Positions 50,314 through 58,480 of a DNA stretch of 64,000 nucleotides are shown here, one piece after another. The stretch is from the NCBI GenBank assembly GCA_002387205.1, contig DGLA01000008.1:1-64000 (forward strand), read 5' to 3'. The stretch comes from Stutzerimonas stutzeri (GTDB taxonomy: Bacteria > Pseudomonadota > Gammaproteobacteria > Pseudomonadales > Pseudomonadaceae). Every line of letters begins with the position of its first letter. The stretch's first letter is position 1. Made by a program: the position numbers and the translations under genes. The notes below the pieces were generated by a model that made no database searches, was not told the DNA's origin, and saw only the letters and a program-made list of their open reading frames with translations.

Positions 50314-51015
50314 ATGCGAGTGTTCGGCAAGGACTGGATGGGCTTTTTAAGAGTCACGCTCGTAGCAGCGCTGGCCGCACTTGGGGCCTCCTCGCTACAG
50401 GCCGCCGAAGAAGATCCCTGGGAGAGCTTCAACCGGCTGGTGTTCAGATTCAACGATAAGGTGGACACCTATACCCTCAAGCCGCTGGCTCAAGGCTATC
50501 AAAAGGTTACGCCAAACTTTGTCGAAGATGGCATTGGCAATGTCTTCAGCAACCTGGGCGACGTAGTGGTGCTCACCAACGATCTGCTTCAGGGCAAGGT
50601 CCGCGACGCCGGCATCGACACCAGTCGCATCCTGTTCAACACCACCTTTGGGGTGCTCGGCTTCTTCGACGTAGCGACCCCGATGGGGTTGCAGAAGAAT
50701 GATGAGGATTTCGGGCAGACCCTCGGCGCCTGGGGGTTGGGTAGCGGCCCCTATGTCGTGCTGCCTCTGCTTGGCCCCAGCACTGTCCGTGACGCGGCCG
50801 GCCGGGTGCCCGACGCGTACCTGCAACCTTATCCCTACATCGACCACATACCGACGCGTAACGTCACGCGCGCTATCGACGTCGTTGATCTGCGTGCCGA
50901 GTTGTTATCAGCAGAAAAGATGATTACCGGCGACAGGTATATCTTCGTGCGTAACGCCTATCTGCAGAATCGCGAGTTCCGTACCCAGGATGGGCAGGTG
51001 GAAGACGACTTCTAG
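50314..51015 (+). CDS. mlaA: Phospholipid-transport outer-membrane protein MlaA (VacJ)
   Basis: The 233-residue protein has a signal peptide ending near SLQAAEEDPW and the MlaA core EDPWESFNRLVFRFNDKVDTY, NVFSNLGDVVVLTNDLLQGK, RILFNTTFGVLGFFDVA and LGAWGLGSGPYVVLPLLGPS. It removes phospholipids from the outer leaflet with MlaBCDEF. E. coli MlaA is a lipoprotein, but this signal region has no cysteine and ends in an AXA-type site. The ATG at 50314 follows GAGGAAGG; an upstream ATG at 50299 gives a five-residue longer form. Confidence 0.94.
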   Translation: MRVFGKDWMGFLRVTLVAALAALGASSLQAAEEDPWESFNRLVFRFNDKVDTYTLKPLAQGYQKVTPNFVEDGIGNVFSNLGDVVVLTNDLLQGKVRDAGIDTSRILFNTTFGVLGFFDVATPMGLQKNDEDFGQTLGAWGLGSGPYVVLPLLGPSTVRDAAGRVPDAYLQPYPYIDHIPTRNVTRAIDVVDLRAELLSAEKMITGDRYIFVRNAYLQNREFRTQDGQVEDDF

Positions 51016-51045
51016 TCGATTCCTTTCAGCGAGTTCCGCATATGA

Positions 51046-51082
51046 AAGACGGGAGCGCAGTGAACTGCGCTCCCGTCTTTTT
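51046..51082 (+). terminator. Rho-independent terminator after mlaA
   Basis: AAGACGGGAGCGCAG (51046-51060) pairs with CTGCGCTCCCGTCTT (51065-51079) over 15 base pairs with a TGAA loop and T-tail. It serves mlaA and may also stop the convergent pilZ gene. Confidence 0.92.
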
Positions 51083-51104
51083 CGTTTCAGTGTGGCCGAT
51101 TCAT

Positions 51105-51404
51105 TCAGCTCATGGAGAGAATGGCCAGTCCCAGGCTCTGACGCCCGTCCTCGCTCGTGCCGACGCGCACCACTTCAGTTTGGGCGTCGAGCCCTTTCAG
51201 TTCAGCGTGTTCTGAAGGAATCTGGACACGGATCCTGTCGCCCATGTTGAACTGAGTCGCTGCGAGCACTTGCATGCCCGTGCTGGAAAGGTCCTGGCAA
51301 ACGCCCTGAATGACCTGCCCGCCCTGCGAAAGGGTTATGGGTGTATCGATCTGCATGCGAATGAAGTCGCGTTTCTCGCTGTAATCCCTGTCACGCTGGC
51401 TCAT
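51105..51404 (-). CDS. PilZ-domain c-di-GMP-binding protein
   Basis: The 99-residue single PilZ domain has the N-terminal RXXXR motif (KRDFIRMQ) and the D/N-X-S-X-X-G motif (DLSSTGMQV), both needed for c-di-GMP binding. The start at 51404 (SQRDRDYSEKRDF) was chosen because the domain begins there; the track-like upstream frame is not conserved. It is divergent from rssB by 205 bases and convergent with mlaA. Confidence 0.9.
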   Translation of the reverse strand: MSQRDRDYSEKRDFIRMQIDTPITLSQGGQVIQGVCQDLSSTGMQVLAATQFNMGDRIRVQIPSEHAELKGLDAQTEVVRVGTSEDGRQSLGLAILSMS

Positions 51405-51609
51405 GCTTATAGTCCTTTGAGTCTTGGTTGCGTCGACTCTTATAACGCTCGCCCAACGAGGCTGTAAAGCGCTGGCGCCTCGACGGCGCCTGGCTTGAAA
51501 CCCATGTCGTATGGGAGTACCGTCTGCGCCTTGAAAAGATCCCCTTTGCCCAGCGCTTGCGCGGGCCGATGCTTTCGCCAGGTTCCTGGCGAAACCGCCT
51601 GGTAGGAAC

Positions 51610-52794
51610 ATGCATAACCCAAGCGCGACGCTGTTGATCATTGATGACGACGATGTGGTCCGGGCCAGTCTGGCTGCCTATCTCGATGACAGCGGTTTCA
51701 AGGTCCTGCAAGCCGCCAACGGACCGCAAGGCATGGAGCTGTTCGATGCCGAACACCCTGAGTTGGTGATCTGCGACCTGCGCATGCCGCAGATGGATGG
51801 CCTGGAACTGATTCGCCTGATCAGTGAACGACAGGTCGATCTCCCGGTCATCGTGGTGTCTGGTGCCGGTGTCATGAGTGACGCAGTGGAAGCTCTGCGA
51901 CTCGGCGCCGCCGACTACCTGATCAAGCCTCTCGAAGACCTGGCCATGTTGGAGCACTCGGTTCGCCGGGCATTGGATCGTTCACGCTTGCGCCTGGAAA
52001 ACCGGCGGTACCGCGAACAACTGGAAACGGCCAATCGCGACCTGCAGGCCAGCCTGCATCTGCTGCAGGAAGACCAGGACGCCGGTCGCCAGGTGCAGAT
52101 GAACATGCTGCCGGTAACACCCTGCAACATTGACGACTTTCAGTTCGCGCATCAGATCATTCCTTCGCTCTATCTGTCCGGTGACTTCGTCGATTACTTC
52201 AGAGTGGATGAGCATCGTATAGGTTTCTATCTGGCCGATGTCTCGGGCCATGGCGCGTCGTCAGCATTCGTCACCGTCCTGCTCAAGTTCATGACCACGC
52301 GGTTGCTTTATGAATCGCGGCGCGGCAGGGCGTTACGGGAGTTCAAGCCCTCAGAGGTGCTTGATCACATCAATCGTGGATTGATCAACTGCAAGCTGGG
52401 TAAGCACGTCACCATGCTTGGAGGGGTCATCGATCAGGAGCGCAACCTTCTGCATTACAGCATTGGTGGTCACCTGCCGATGCCTGTTTTGTACACCGGC
52501 GAGCATGCACGGTATCTGGATGGTAAAGGCTTGCCGGTTGGCCTGTTTGTCGAAGCGACCTACGATAACTATGAGATCGAATTGCCTGAGTCCTTCAGCC
52601 TGACCTTGCTTTCTGATGGCATTCTGGACCTTTTGCCCGGCGACACGCTCAAAGACAAGGAAGCCGGATTGCCTGGGTTGATTTCCAATGCCGGCGGTAC
52701 GCTCGATGGGCTTCGGCAAGTCTTTGGCTTGGCCGATCTGGAGGATATGCCCGATGATATTGCGTTGCTGGTCTTGAGCAGGAACCTGGCATGA
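51610..52794 (+). CDS. rssB: Response regulator/PP2C-type phosphatase RssB
   Basis: The 394-residue protein has REC (phospho-acceptor Asp in LVICDLRMPQMDG), a coiled-coil signalling helix (about 125-160) and a SpoIIE-like PP2C phosphatase domain. In the phosphatase domain, GDFVDYFRVDEHRIGFYLADVSGHG, LLSDGILDLLP and PDDIALLVL carry the metal-binding Asp residues. In pseudomonads RssB dephosphorylates the anti-sigma antagonist RssC encoded next, influencing RpoS. It overlaps rssC by four bases. Confidence 0.93.
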   Translation: MHNPSATLLIIDDDDVVRASLAAYLDDSGFKVLQAANGPQGMELFDAEHPELVICDLRMPQMDGLELIRLISERQVDLPVIVVSGAGVMSDAVEALRLGAADYLIKPLEDLAMLEHSVRRALDRSRLRLENRRYREQLETANRDLQASLHLLQEDQDAGRQVQMNMLPVTPCNIDDFQFAHQIIPSLYLSGDFVDYFRVDEHRIGFYLADVSGHGASSAFVTVLLKFMTTRLLYESRRGRALREFKPSEVLDHINRGLINCKLGKHVTMLGGVIDQERNLLHYSIGGHLPMPVLYTGEHARYLDGKGLPVGLFVEATYDNYEIELPESFSLTLLSDGILDLLPGDTLKDKEAGLPGLISNAGGTLDGLRQVFGLADLEDMPDDIALLVLSRNLA

Positions 52795-53273
52795 GCACGG
52801 GTAAGATCCAGTTCGCCGAGCAGGACGGCACGTTCGTTCTGAAATTCGTTGGCGAAATTCGTTTGACGCTGTGCTCGGCACTGGACGCGACCATCGAGAA
52901 GATCTTCTCGTCACTGAATTTCTCTTCGATCGTTATCGACCTCACCGAGAGCCGCAGTATCGACAGCACAACGCTGGGCCTGCTGGCGAAACTCTCAATC
53001 CTGTCCAGGCAGAAAGTTGGAATGTTGCCGACGTTGGTCACCACGCACGCCGACATCACCCGCTTGTTACAGTCGATGGGGTTCGATCAGGTGTTCAATA
53101 TTGTCGACCAGCCGCTGCCATCGCCTGAGCAGCTGTCGGACCTGCCCAGTCAGGATCAGTCTGAAGAAGTAGTCAAAAATAAAGTGCTTGAGGCTCATCG
53201 CATCCTGATGAGCCTCAACGACTCCAATCGCGAGGCCTTTCGCGACCTCGTGACAGCGCTGGAGCGCTCCTGA
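52791..53273 (+). CDS. rssC: STAS-domain anti-sigma factor antagonist RssC
   Basis: The 160-residue protein has an N-terminal STAS domain (about 1-105) with the phosphorylatable Ser/Thr in SRSIDSTTLGLLAKLS. A C-terminal helical tail follows (about 110-160, VVKNKVLEAHRILMSLNDSNREAF). It is the substrate of RssB. It abuts the convergent tal gene (stop at 53273, tal stop at 53274) with no spacer. Confidence 0.93.
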   Translation: MSTGKIQFAEQDGTFVLKFVGEIRLTLCSALDATIEKIFSSLNFSSIVIDLTESRSIDSTTLGLLAKLSILSRQKVGMLPTLVTTHADITRLLQSMGFDQVFNIVDQPLPSPEQLSDLPSQDQSEEVVKNKVLEAHRILMSLNDSNREAFRDLVTALERS

Positions 53274-54200
53274 TCAGAGTTTGGTGGGCAGCAGCGCTTC
53301 CAGTTTTTCCTGATCCCGCGCGAATTGACGGATGCCTTCGGCCAGTTTCTCGGTCGCCATAGGATCTTCGTTCAAACCCCAACGGAAGCTGCGCTCGTCC
53401 ATCGAGATGCGTGGTTCGGAAGGGCGACCAGGCTCCAGTTTTCGTTCCAGCGGTCCTTCTTCCTGGGCAAGCTGGCTTAGCAGTTCAGGGCTGATGGTCA
53501 GCCGATCACAGCCTGCCAGCGCTTCGATTTGACCTGCATTACGGAAACTCGCACCCATTACCACCGTGTTGTAGCCGTGCGTCTTGTAGTAGTCGTAAAT
53601 GCGGCTCACCGACTGGACGCCGGGATCTTCGGCTCCGACGTAATCGCGACCTTCCTGCTTTTTATACCAATCATAAATGCGCCCTACGAACGGTGAGATC
53701 AGGAACACGCCCGCTTCGGCGCAGGCAACTGCCTGGCTGAAGCTGAACAGCAATGTCAGGTTGGTCTGTATGCCGGATTTCTCCAGCTGTTCGGCGGCCC
53801 GGATGCCTTCCCAGGTCGAGGCTAGCTTGATCAGAACACGATCCCTGGATACGCCGGCCTGTTCATAGAGGCCGACCAGCCGTTCGCCCCGCTGGACCAT
53901 GGTCTGGGTATCGAACGACAGACGCGCATCGACCTCGGTAGAGACTCGGCCGGGAATCAGTTTCAGCACTTCCTGGCCGACAGCAACGGCGAACATGTCG
54001 CAACCCAGGCCAATGTCACCGCCGCAACCTGCCATGGCTGCCTGCAGATGCTCGGCGTAGCGGGGCAGGGATGCAGCTTTGAGCAGCAAGGAAGGATTGG
54101 TAGTGGCGTCCACCGGCTTCAGGCGGGCGATGGCATCGAGGTCCCCGGTGTCGGCGACGACGGTGGTGAACTGCTTGAGTTGTTCCAGCTTGGATGTCAT
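53274..54200 (-). CDS. tal: Transaldolase
   Basis: The 308-residue transaldolase has the conserved start KLEQLKQFTTVVADTGD, ATTNPSLLLKAASL and the Schiff-base Lys in VLIKLASTWEGIRAAEQL. Its C-terminal half has ERSFRWGLNEDPMATEKLAEGIR. It acts in the pentose phosphate pathway. It is convergent with rssC, touching end to end. Confidence 0.96.
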   Translation of the reverse strand: MTSKLEQLKQFTTVVADTGDLDAIARLKPVDATTNPSLLLKAASLPRYAEHLQAAMAGCGGDIGLGCDMFAVAVGQEVLKLIPGRVSTEVDARLSFDTQTMVQRGERLVGLYEQAGVSRDRVLIKLASTWEGIRAAEQLEKSGIQTNLTLLFSFSQAVACAEAGVFLISPFVGRIYDWYKKQEGRDYVGAEDPGVQSVSRIYDYYKTHGYNTVVMGASFRNAGQIEALAGCDRLTISPELLSQLAQEEGPLERKLEPGRPSEPRISMDERSFRWGLNEDPMATEKLAEGIRQFARDQEKLEALLPTKL

Positions 54201-54326
54201 GAGAGCGCTCTATCCTCTGAGTTGGCATGACGCGGCCCGAAGACTGCCGGACCGATTGATACATATGGAGCAGGCGAACAGCACTTGGATTGGAAAAGGT
54301 CTGCGGTGTTCCAGAGCCATTGCCAA

Positions 54327-55331
54327 TCAACGGCCCTCAAGCAGGCTAGTCGCCTGGTCGAGAAGCGCCAGGGGCTGCTGTGTCTTGTGAATATCCACCG
54401 ACAGAAGCTGACGAAAACGTCTCGCGCCGGGGAAGCCCTGGCCCAGCCCCAGCACATGACGGGTAATGTGATGCATAGCGCCGCCGGCATTGAGGTGGCC
54501 TTCGATGTAGGGTCGCATGCGTCTGAGCGCCTCGGCGCGGCTGATAACAGGCGTCTCGCTGCCAAACAGCCTGCGATCCACTTGCGCAAGCAGATAGGGG
54601 TTGTGGTATGCCTCGCGCCCAAGCATGACGCCGTCGAAATGCTGCAAATGCGTTTCGCATTCCTCGAGCGTCTTGATGCCACCGTTAAGGACGATTTCCA
54701 GATCCGGAAAATCCTTTTTCAGCTGAGCCGCCACGTCGTAGCGAAGCGGCGGTACCTCTCGGTTTTCTTTTGGAGAAAGGCCTTCGAGAATTGCGATCCG
54801 AGCATGCAATGTAAAGCTCCGGCACCCTGCATCCTTTACCTGGCCCACGAAATCGCAGAGCTGTGCATAGCTGTCGCGCCCGTTGATTCCGATTCGGTGC
54901 TTGACCGTAACCTCTATGCCAACAGCGTCCCGCATGGCTTTCACGCAGTCGGCAACCAGAGCCGGATGTGCCATCAGGCAGGCACCTATCATGTTGTTCT
55001 GTACCCGGTCGCTTGGGCAGCCAACGTTGAGGTTCACTTCGTCATAGCCCGCGGCCTGTGCCATCTTGGCGCACTCTGCCAATTCCCCGGGCACGCTACC
55101 GCCCAGCTGTAGGGCCAGCGGATGTTCCGTCTCGTCATGACGAAGAAAGCGCTCAGCATCCCCGTTTATCAATGCGCCTGTCGTCACCATTTCGGTGTGA
55201 AGCAATGCGTGCCGGGAGAACAGGCGCAGGAAGTACCTGCAGTGCCTATCTGTCCAATCCATCATCGGCGCAACGGAAAAGCGGCGAGATAGTTGAGCGG
55301 GGGTGGTTCCTGGCTTAGAGATTTCTAGCAT
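54327..55331 (-). CDS. dusA: tRNA-dihydrouridine synthase DusA
   Basis: The 334-residue FMN enzyme has FSVAPMMDWTDRHCRYFLR, catalytic Cys in NLNVGCPSDRVQNNMIGA and DAGCRSFTLHARIAILEGLSPKENREVPPL (the DusA-specific part, given here as SFTLHARIAILEGLSPKEN). It reduces U20/U20a in tRNA. The start at 55331 was chosen because the FMN fold begins right after MLEISKPGTTPAQLSRR; an earlier in-frame codon would add 32 unmatched residues. Confidence 0.94.
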   Translation of the reverse strand: MLEISKPGTTPAQLSRRFSVAPMMDWTDRHCRYFLRLFSRHALLHTEMVTTGALINGDAERFLRHDETEHPLALQLGGSVPGELAECAKMAQAAGYDEVNLNVGCPSDRVQNNMIGACLMAHPALVADCVKAMRDAVGIEVTVKHRIGINGRDSYAQLCDFVGQVKDAGCRSFTLHARIAILEGLSPKENREVPPLRYDVAAQLKKDFPDLEIVLNGGIKTLEECETHLQHFDGVMLGREAYHNPYLLAQVDRRLFGSETPVISRAEALRRMRPYIEGHLNAGGAMHHITRHVLGLGQGFPGARRFRQLLSVDIHKTQQPLALLDQATSLLEGR

Positions 55332-55625
55332 GATGCTTCCAACGGCGTGTGTGCTGACGTACTTGTAAGGCCTGTCGGCTTTGCACGGTCGGATGAGGCA
55401 GGGCGACCAGCGACTCCCGACAGGCACAGCTCAGAGAAATGGGGGCAAGTCTACACCTTGCACCGAGCGGTCACGGGTATTCGATGGAGCCTCTTGCAGT
55501 GACAGGACGTCCAGCGCGGCGTGATGATTCGAAGCTGGGTCACGCGCTCCCGGTTCATCCAGCTGCCATGCAGTGGTTGAAACCAGGCGCAGCGTACGCG
55601 TGGCATCCAGCGGCCGGCACAACGA

Positions 55626-57827
55626 TCAGGCAGAAGCCATAGCGTTGGCCCGCGCCTGGTGCAGTTTCTTGTAGCTTTCGATCAGACGAAGGTGCCTATC
55701 GAGCCCCTCCAGTTTGATGCTTGTAGGCGTGAGTCCATAGAAGCGTACGCTGCCGTCCAGGGACCCCAGCGCGGCGTCCATCCGCGGGTTGCCGAACAGC
55801 CGGCGGAAGTTGACCTCGTAGTCGGCCAGGTCCAACTCGTCGTCCAGTTGTACCTCCAGTACCGCATTCAGGGCCTGATAGAACAGACCTCGCTCGACTG
55901 TGTTGTCGTTGTACTGCAGGAAGGTTTCCACGAGTTCTTTCGCCTCGTCGAACCGTTGCAAGGCCAGATGAACCAGCAGCTTCAGTTCCAGGATCGTGAG
56001 TTGACCCCAGGCCGTGTTGTCGTCGAACTCGATGCCGATCAGCGTGGTGATGTCGGTGTAGTCATCCAGTTCGCTGTCTTCCAGGCGCTCGACCAGTGCC
56101 TGCAGACTGGCATCGTCGAGGCGATGCAGGTTGAGGATGTCGGCGCGAAAATGCAATGCCTTGTTGGTGTTGTCCCAGATCAGATCCTCCACTGGGTACA
56201 CTTCCGAATAGCCAGGGACCAGGATGCGGCACGCGGTTGCGCCTAGCTGGTCGTACGTGGCCATGTACACTTCCTTGCCCATGTTTTCGAGAATGCCGAA
56301 CAGGGTCGCGGCTTCTTCGGCATTGGAATCTTCATCCTGAGCGGAGAAATCCCATTCGACAAAGTCGAAGTCCGCCTTGGCACTGAAGAAGCGCCACGAC
56401 ACCACACCGCTGGAATCGATGAAGTGCTCGACGAAGTTGTTCGGTTCGGTGAGCGCCTGGCTTTCGAAAGTCGGCTGGGGCAAGTCGTTCAAACCTTCAA
56501 AACTGCGGCCCTGCAGCAGTTCGGTAAGGCTGCGCTCCAGAGCCACTTCGAAGCTGGGGTGGGCGCCAAACGAGGCGAATACGCCGCCGGTTCTTGGGTT
56601 CATCAAGGTGACGCACATCACCGGAAACTCGCCACCCAGCGACGCATCTTTCACCAATACTGGAAAGCCCTGATCTTCCAGCGCCTGAATACCGGCCAGG
56701 ATGCTCGGATACTTGGCCAGCACTTGCTGGGGCACATCTGGAAGGGCCATTTCGCCTTCCAGAATCTCGCGCTTGACTGCACGCTCGAAGATTTCCGACA
56801 GACATTGCACCTGCGCTTCTGGCAACGTATTGCCGGCGCTCATGCCGTTGCTCAGGTAAAGGTTTTCGATCAGGTTGGACGGAAAGTACACGACTTCACC
56901 GTCAGACTGGCGCACGTAGGGCAGTGAACAGATGCCGCGCTCCACGTTGCCGGAATTGGTGTCGTACAGGTGCGAGCCACGCAACTCACCGTCGGGGTTA
57001 TAAATGTCCAGGCAATACTCGTCGAGTATTCCGATCGGCAGTGCATCGTCGCGGCCGGGCTTGAACCAGCGTTCGTTCGGGTAGTGGACGAATGCCGCAT
57101 TGGCGATGTCTTCGCCCCAGAACTGATCGTTGTAGAAGAAATTGCAATTGAGTCGCTCGATGAACTCGCCCAAGGCCGACGCCAGCGCGCTTTCTTTGGT
57201 GGCGCCTTTGCCGTTGGTAAAGCACATCGGCGACTGTGCATCGCGGATATGCAGGGACCAGACATTGGGGACGATGTTGCGCCATGAGGCGATTTCTATC
57301 TTCATGCCCAGGTTCGCCAGAATCTGCGACATGTTGGCGATGGTCTGCTCCAGCGGCAGGTCCTTGCCTGCAATATAGGTGCTCGCGTCCGAGCCGGTGC
57401 CGGGTAGCAGCAGTGCCTGGGCATCGGCATCGAGATCGTCCACTTGCTCGATCACAAACTCCGGTCCGGTCTGCACTACCTTCTTTACCGTACAACGGTC
57501 GATGGAACGCAGGATGCCTTGGCGATCCTTGTCGGAGATCTCCGCCGGCAGCTCGACCTGAATCTTGAAGATCTGGTTATAGCGGTTGTCGGGATCGACG
57601 ATGTTGTTCTGCGATAGCCGGATGTTCTCGGTGGGAATGTCGCGCGTCTGGCAGTACAGCTTGACGAAGTAGGCGGCACACAACGCCGATGACGCCAGGA
57701 AGTAATCGAACGGGCCTGGTGCCGAACCGTCGCCCTTGTAGCGGATCGGCTGATCGGCTACCACCGTGAAATCATCAAACTTGGCTTCAAGCCTGAGGTT
57801 GTCGAGAAAGTTAACTTTGATTTCCAT
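55626..57827 (-). CDS. OsmC-YcaO fusion protein
   Basis: The 733-residue fusion has an N-terminal OsmC-like domain (1-140). C50 (LASSALCAAYFVKLY) and C112 (SIDRCTVKKVV) are the two cysteines expected of OsmC peroxiredoxins. A full-length YcaO ATP-dependent cyclodehydratase-type domain follows (about 150-733, AQSPMCFTNGKGATKESA, GEFIERLNCNFFYND, LSEIFERAVKREI, AGNTLPEAQVQCLSE). The E. coli YcaO lacks the OsmC part. The substrate is unknown; E. coli YcaO helps RimO methylthiolation of ribosomal protein S12. The ATG at 57827 was chosen because MEIKVNFLDNLRLEAKFDD is the likely start; GTG at 57836 is possible. Confidence 0.9.
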   Translation of the reverse strand: MEIKVNFLDNLRLEAKFDDFTVVADQPIRYKGDGSAPGPFDYFLASSALCAAYFVKLYCQTRDIPTENIRLSQNNIVDPDNRYNQIFKIQVELPAEISDKDRQGILRSIDRCTVKKVVQTGPEFVIEQVDDLDADAQALLLPGTGSDASTYIAGKDLPLEQTIANMSQILANLGMKIEIASWRNIVPNVWSLHIRDAQSPMCFTNGKGATKESALASALGEFIERLNCNFFYNDQFWGEDIANAAFVHYPNERWFKPGRDDALPIGILDEYCLDIYNPDGELRGSHLYDTNSGNVERGICSLPYVRQSDGEVVYFPSNLIENLYLSNGMSAGNTLPEAQVQCLSEIFERAVKREILEGEMALPDVPQQVLAKYPSILAGIQALEDQGFPVLVKDASLGGEFPVMCVTLMNPRTGGVFASFGAHPSFEVALERSLTELLQGRSFEGLNDLPQPTFESQALTEPNNFVEHFIDSSGVVSWRFFSAKADFDFVEWDFSAQDEDSNAEEAATLFGILENMGKEVYMATYDQLGATACRILVPGYSEVYPVEDLIWDNTNKALHFRADILNLHRLDDASLQALVERLEDSELDDYTDITTLIGIEFDDNTAWGQLTILELKLLVHLALQRFDEAKELVETFLQYNDNTVERGLFYQALNAVLEVQLDDELDLADYEVNFRRLFGNPRMDAALGSLDGSVRFYGLTPTSIKLEGLDRHLRLIESYKKLHQARANAMASA

Positions 57828-57836
57828 GCGGGGCAC

Positions 57837-58480
57837 CAGAACAACAGGATTTGGCCGTCATTATCCGGCTTCTCAGCTAGAAGTCTTTCTTTTCGGCATT
57901 GTCAGCGCAGGCGCTTGCCGGTTCCGCCTGGGCGGCCACGCTAACGTAGATCCAGTGATGGCATCTTCAAAGTACCGCCCCGGGCCGCAGCAGGCGCGGG
58001 TTCATGAGGTGTTCACCCACCAGCAGAGCAGACCCGGAAGGACCAGCGGTAATCGTCCCGGCGTAGCCCTCGCGCAGCAGGAGGGTCTGGTTCAGTCGCA
58101 ACGATCTGAGTGTTAGCAGCAAGCCAACTGCAGTCTCGAGCCAGTCGGCGGTGCGCAGCGAGCGTTTCGCTACGCAGGGTGTGGATGTCGTCGTTGCATT
58201 CGGGGGGCAGTACATGCGCGGCGGCTGTTTTCCTTCTGGGGGCATTGGCTCACGTGCGGGCTGCCATGATTCGCACCCACGTCGCTGGGGTAGGGCGCTC
58301 TGGGGGCAAATGATTCAACTCCGGTCCCGCTATCCAGCGTTGCGTAACGCTGCGGTTTCCCAGGGATTGTCCCAGGTTGCATACAGAGCGGTCTGCTCGA
58401 CGTCTGCCCTCGGATGGTCAGCGATATATCGCTATATTGTCGCCACGGATTTTCATGCACAGCAGTCTTGCGAGGGCCAG
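57837..58480. other. 644-base intergenic region between OsmC-YcaO and amidase genes
   Basis: A - strand frame at 57967-58245 (92 codons) has no recognisable domain and I do not call it. On the + strand the amidase frame is open from 58151, but no conserved residues are seen there. The right end holds a 14-base palindrome and a TATATT box in front of the amidase gene. Confidence 0.5.
58421..58434 (+). promoter_or_regulatory. 14-base perfect palindrome in the amidase promoter
   Basis: AGCGATATATCGCT is its own reverse complement and touches the possible -10 box TATATT (58434-58439), about 42-60 bases before the amidase ATG. Such an overlap is typical of a repressor site (for example TetR, GntR or MarR families). 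No regulator gene is adjacent. Confidence 0.45.

Noticed and set aside
57967..58245. A 92-codon - strand frame in the OsmC-YcaO/amidase gap
   Set aside because: No domain or motif, no RBS that I can defend, and atypical composition; left as intergenic.
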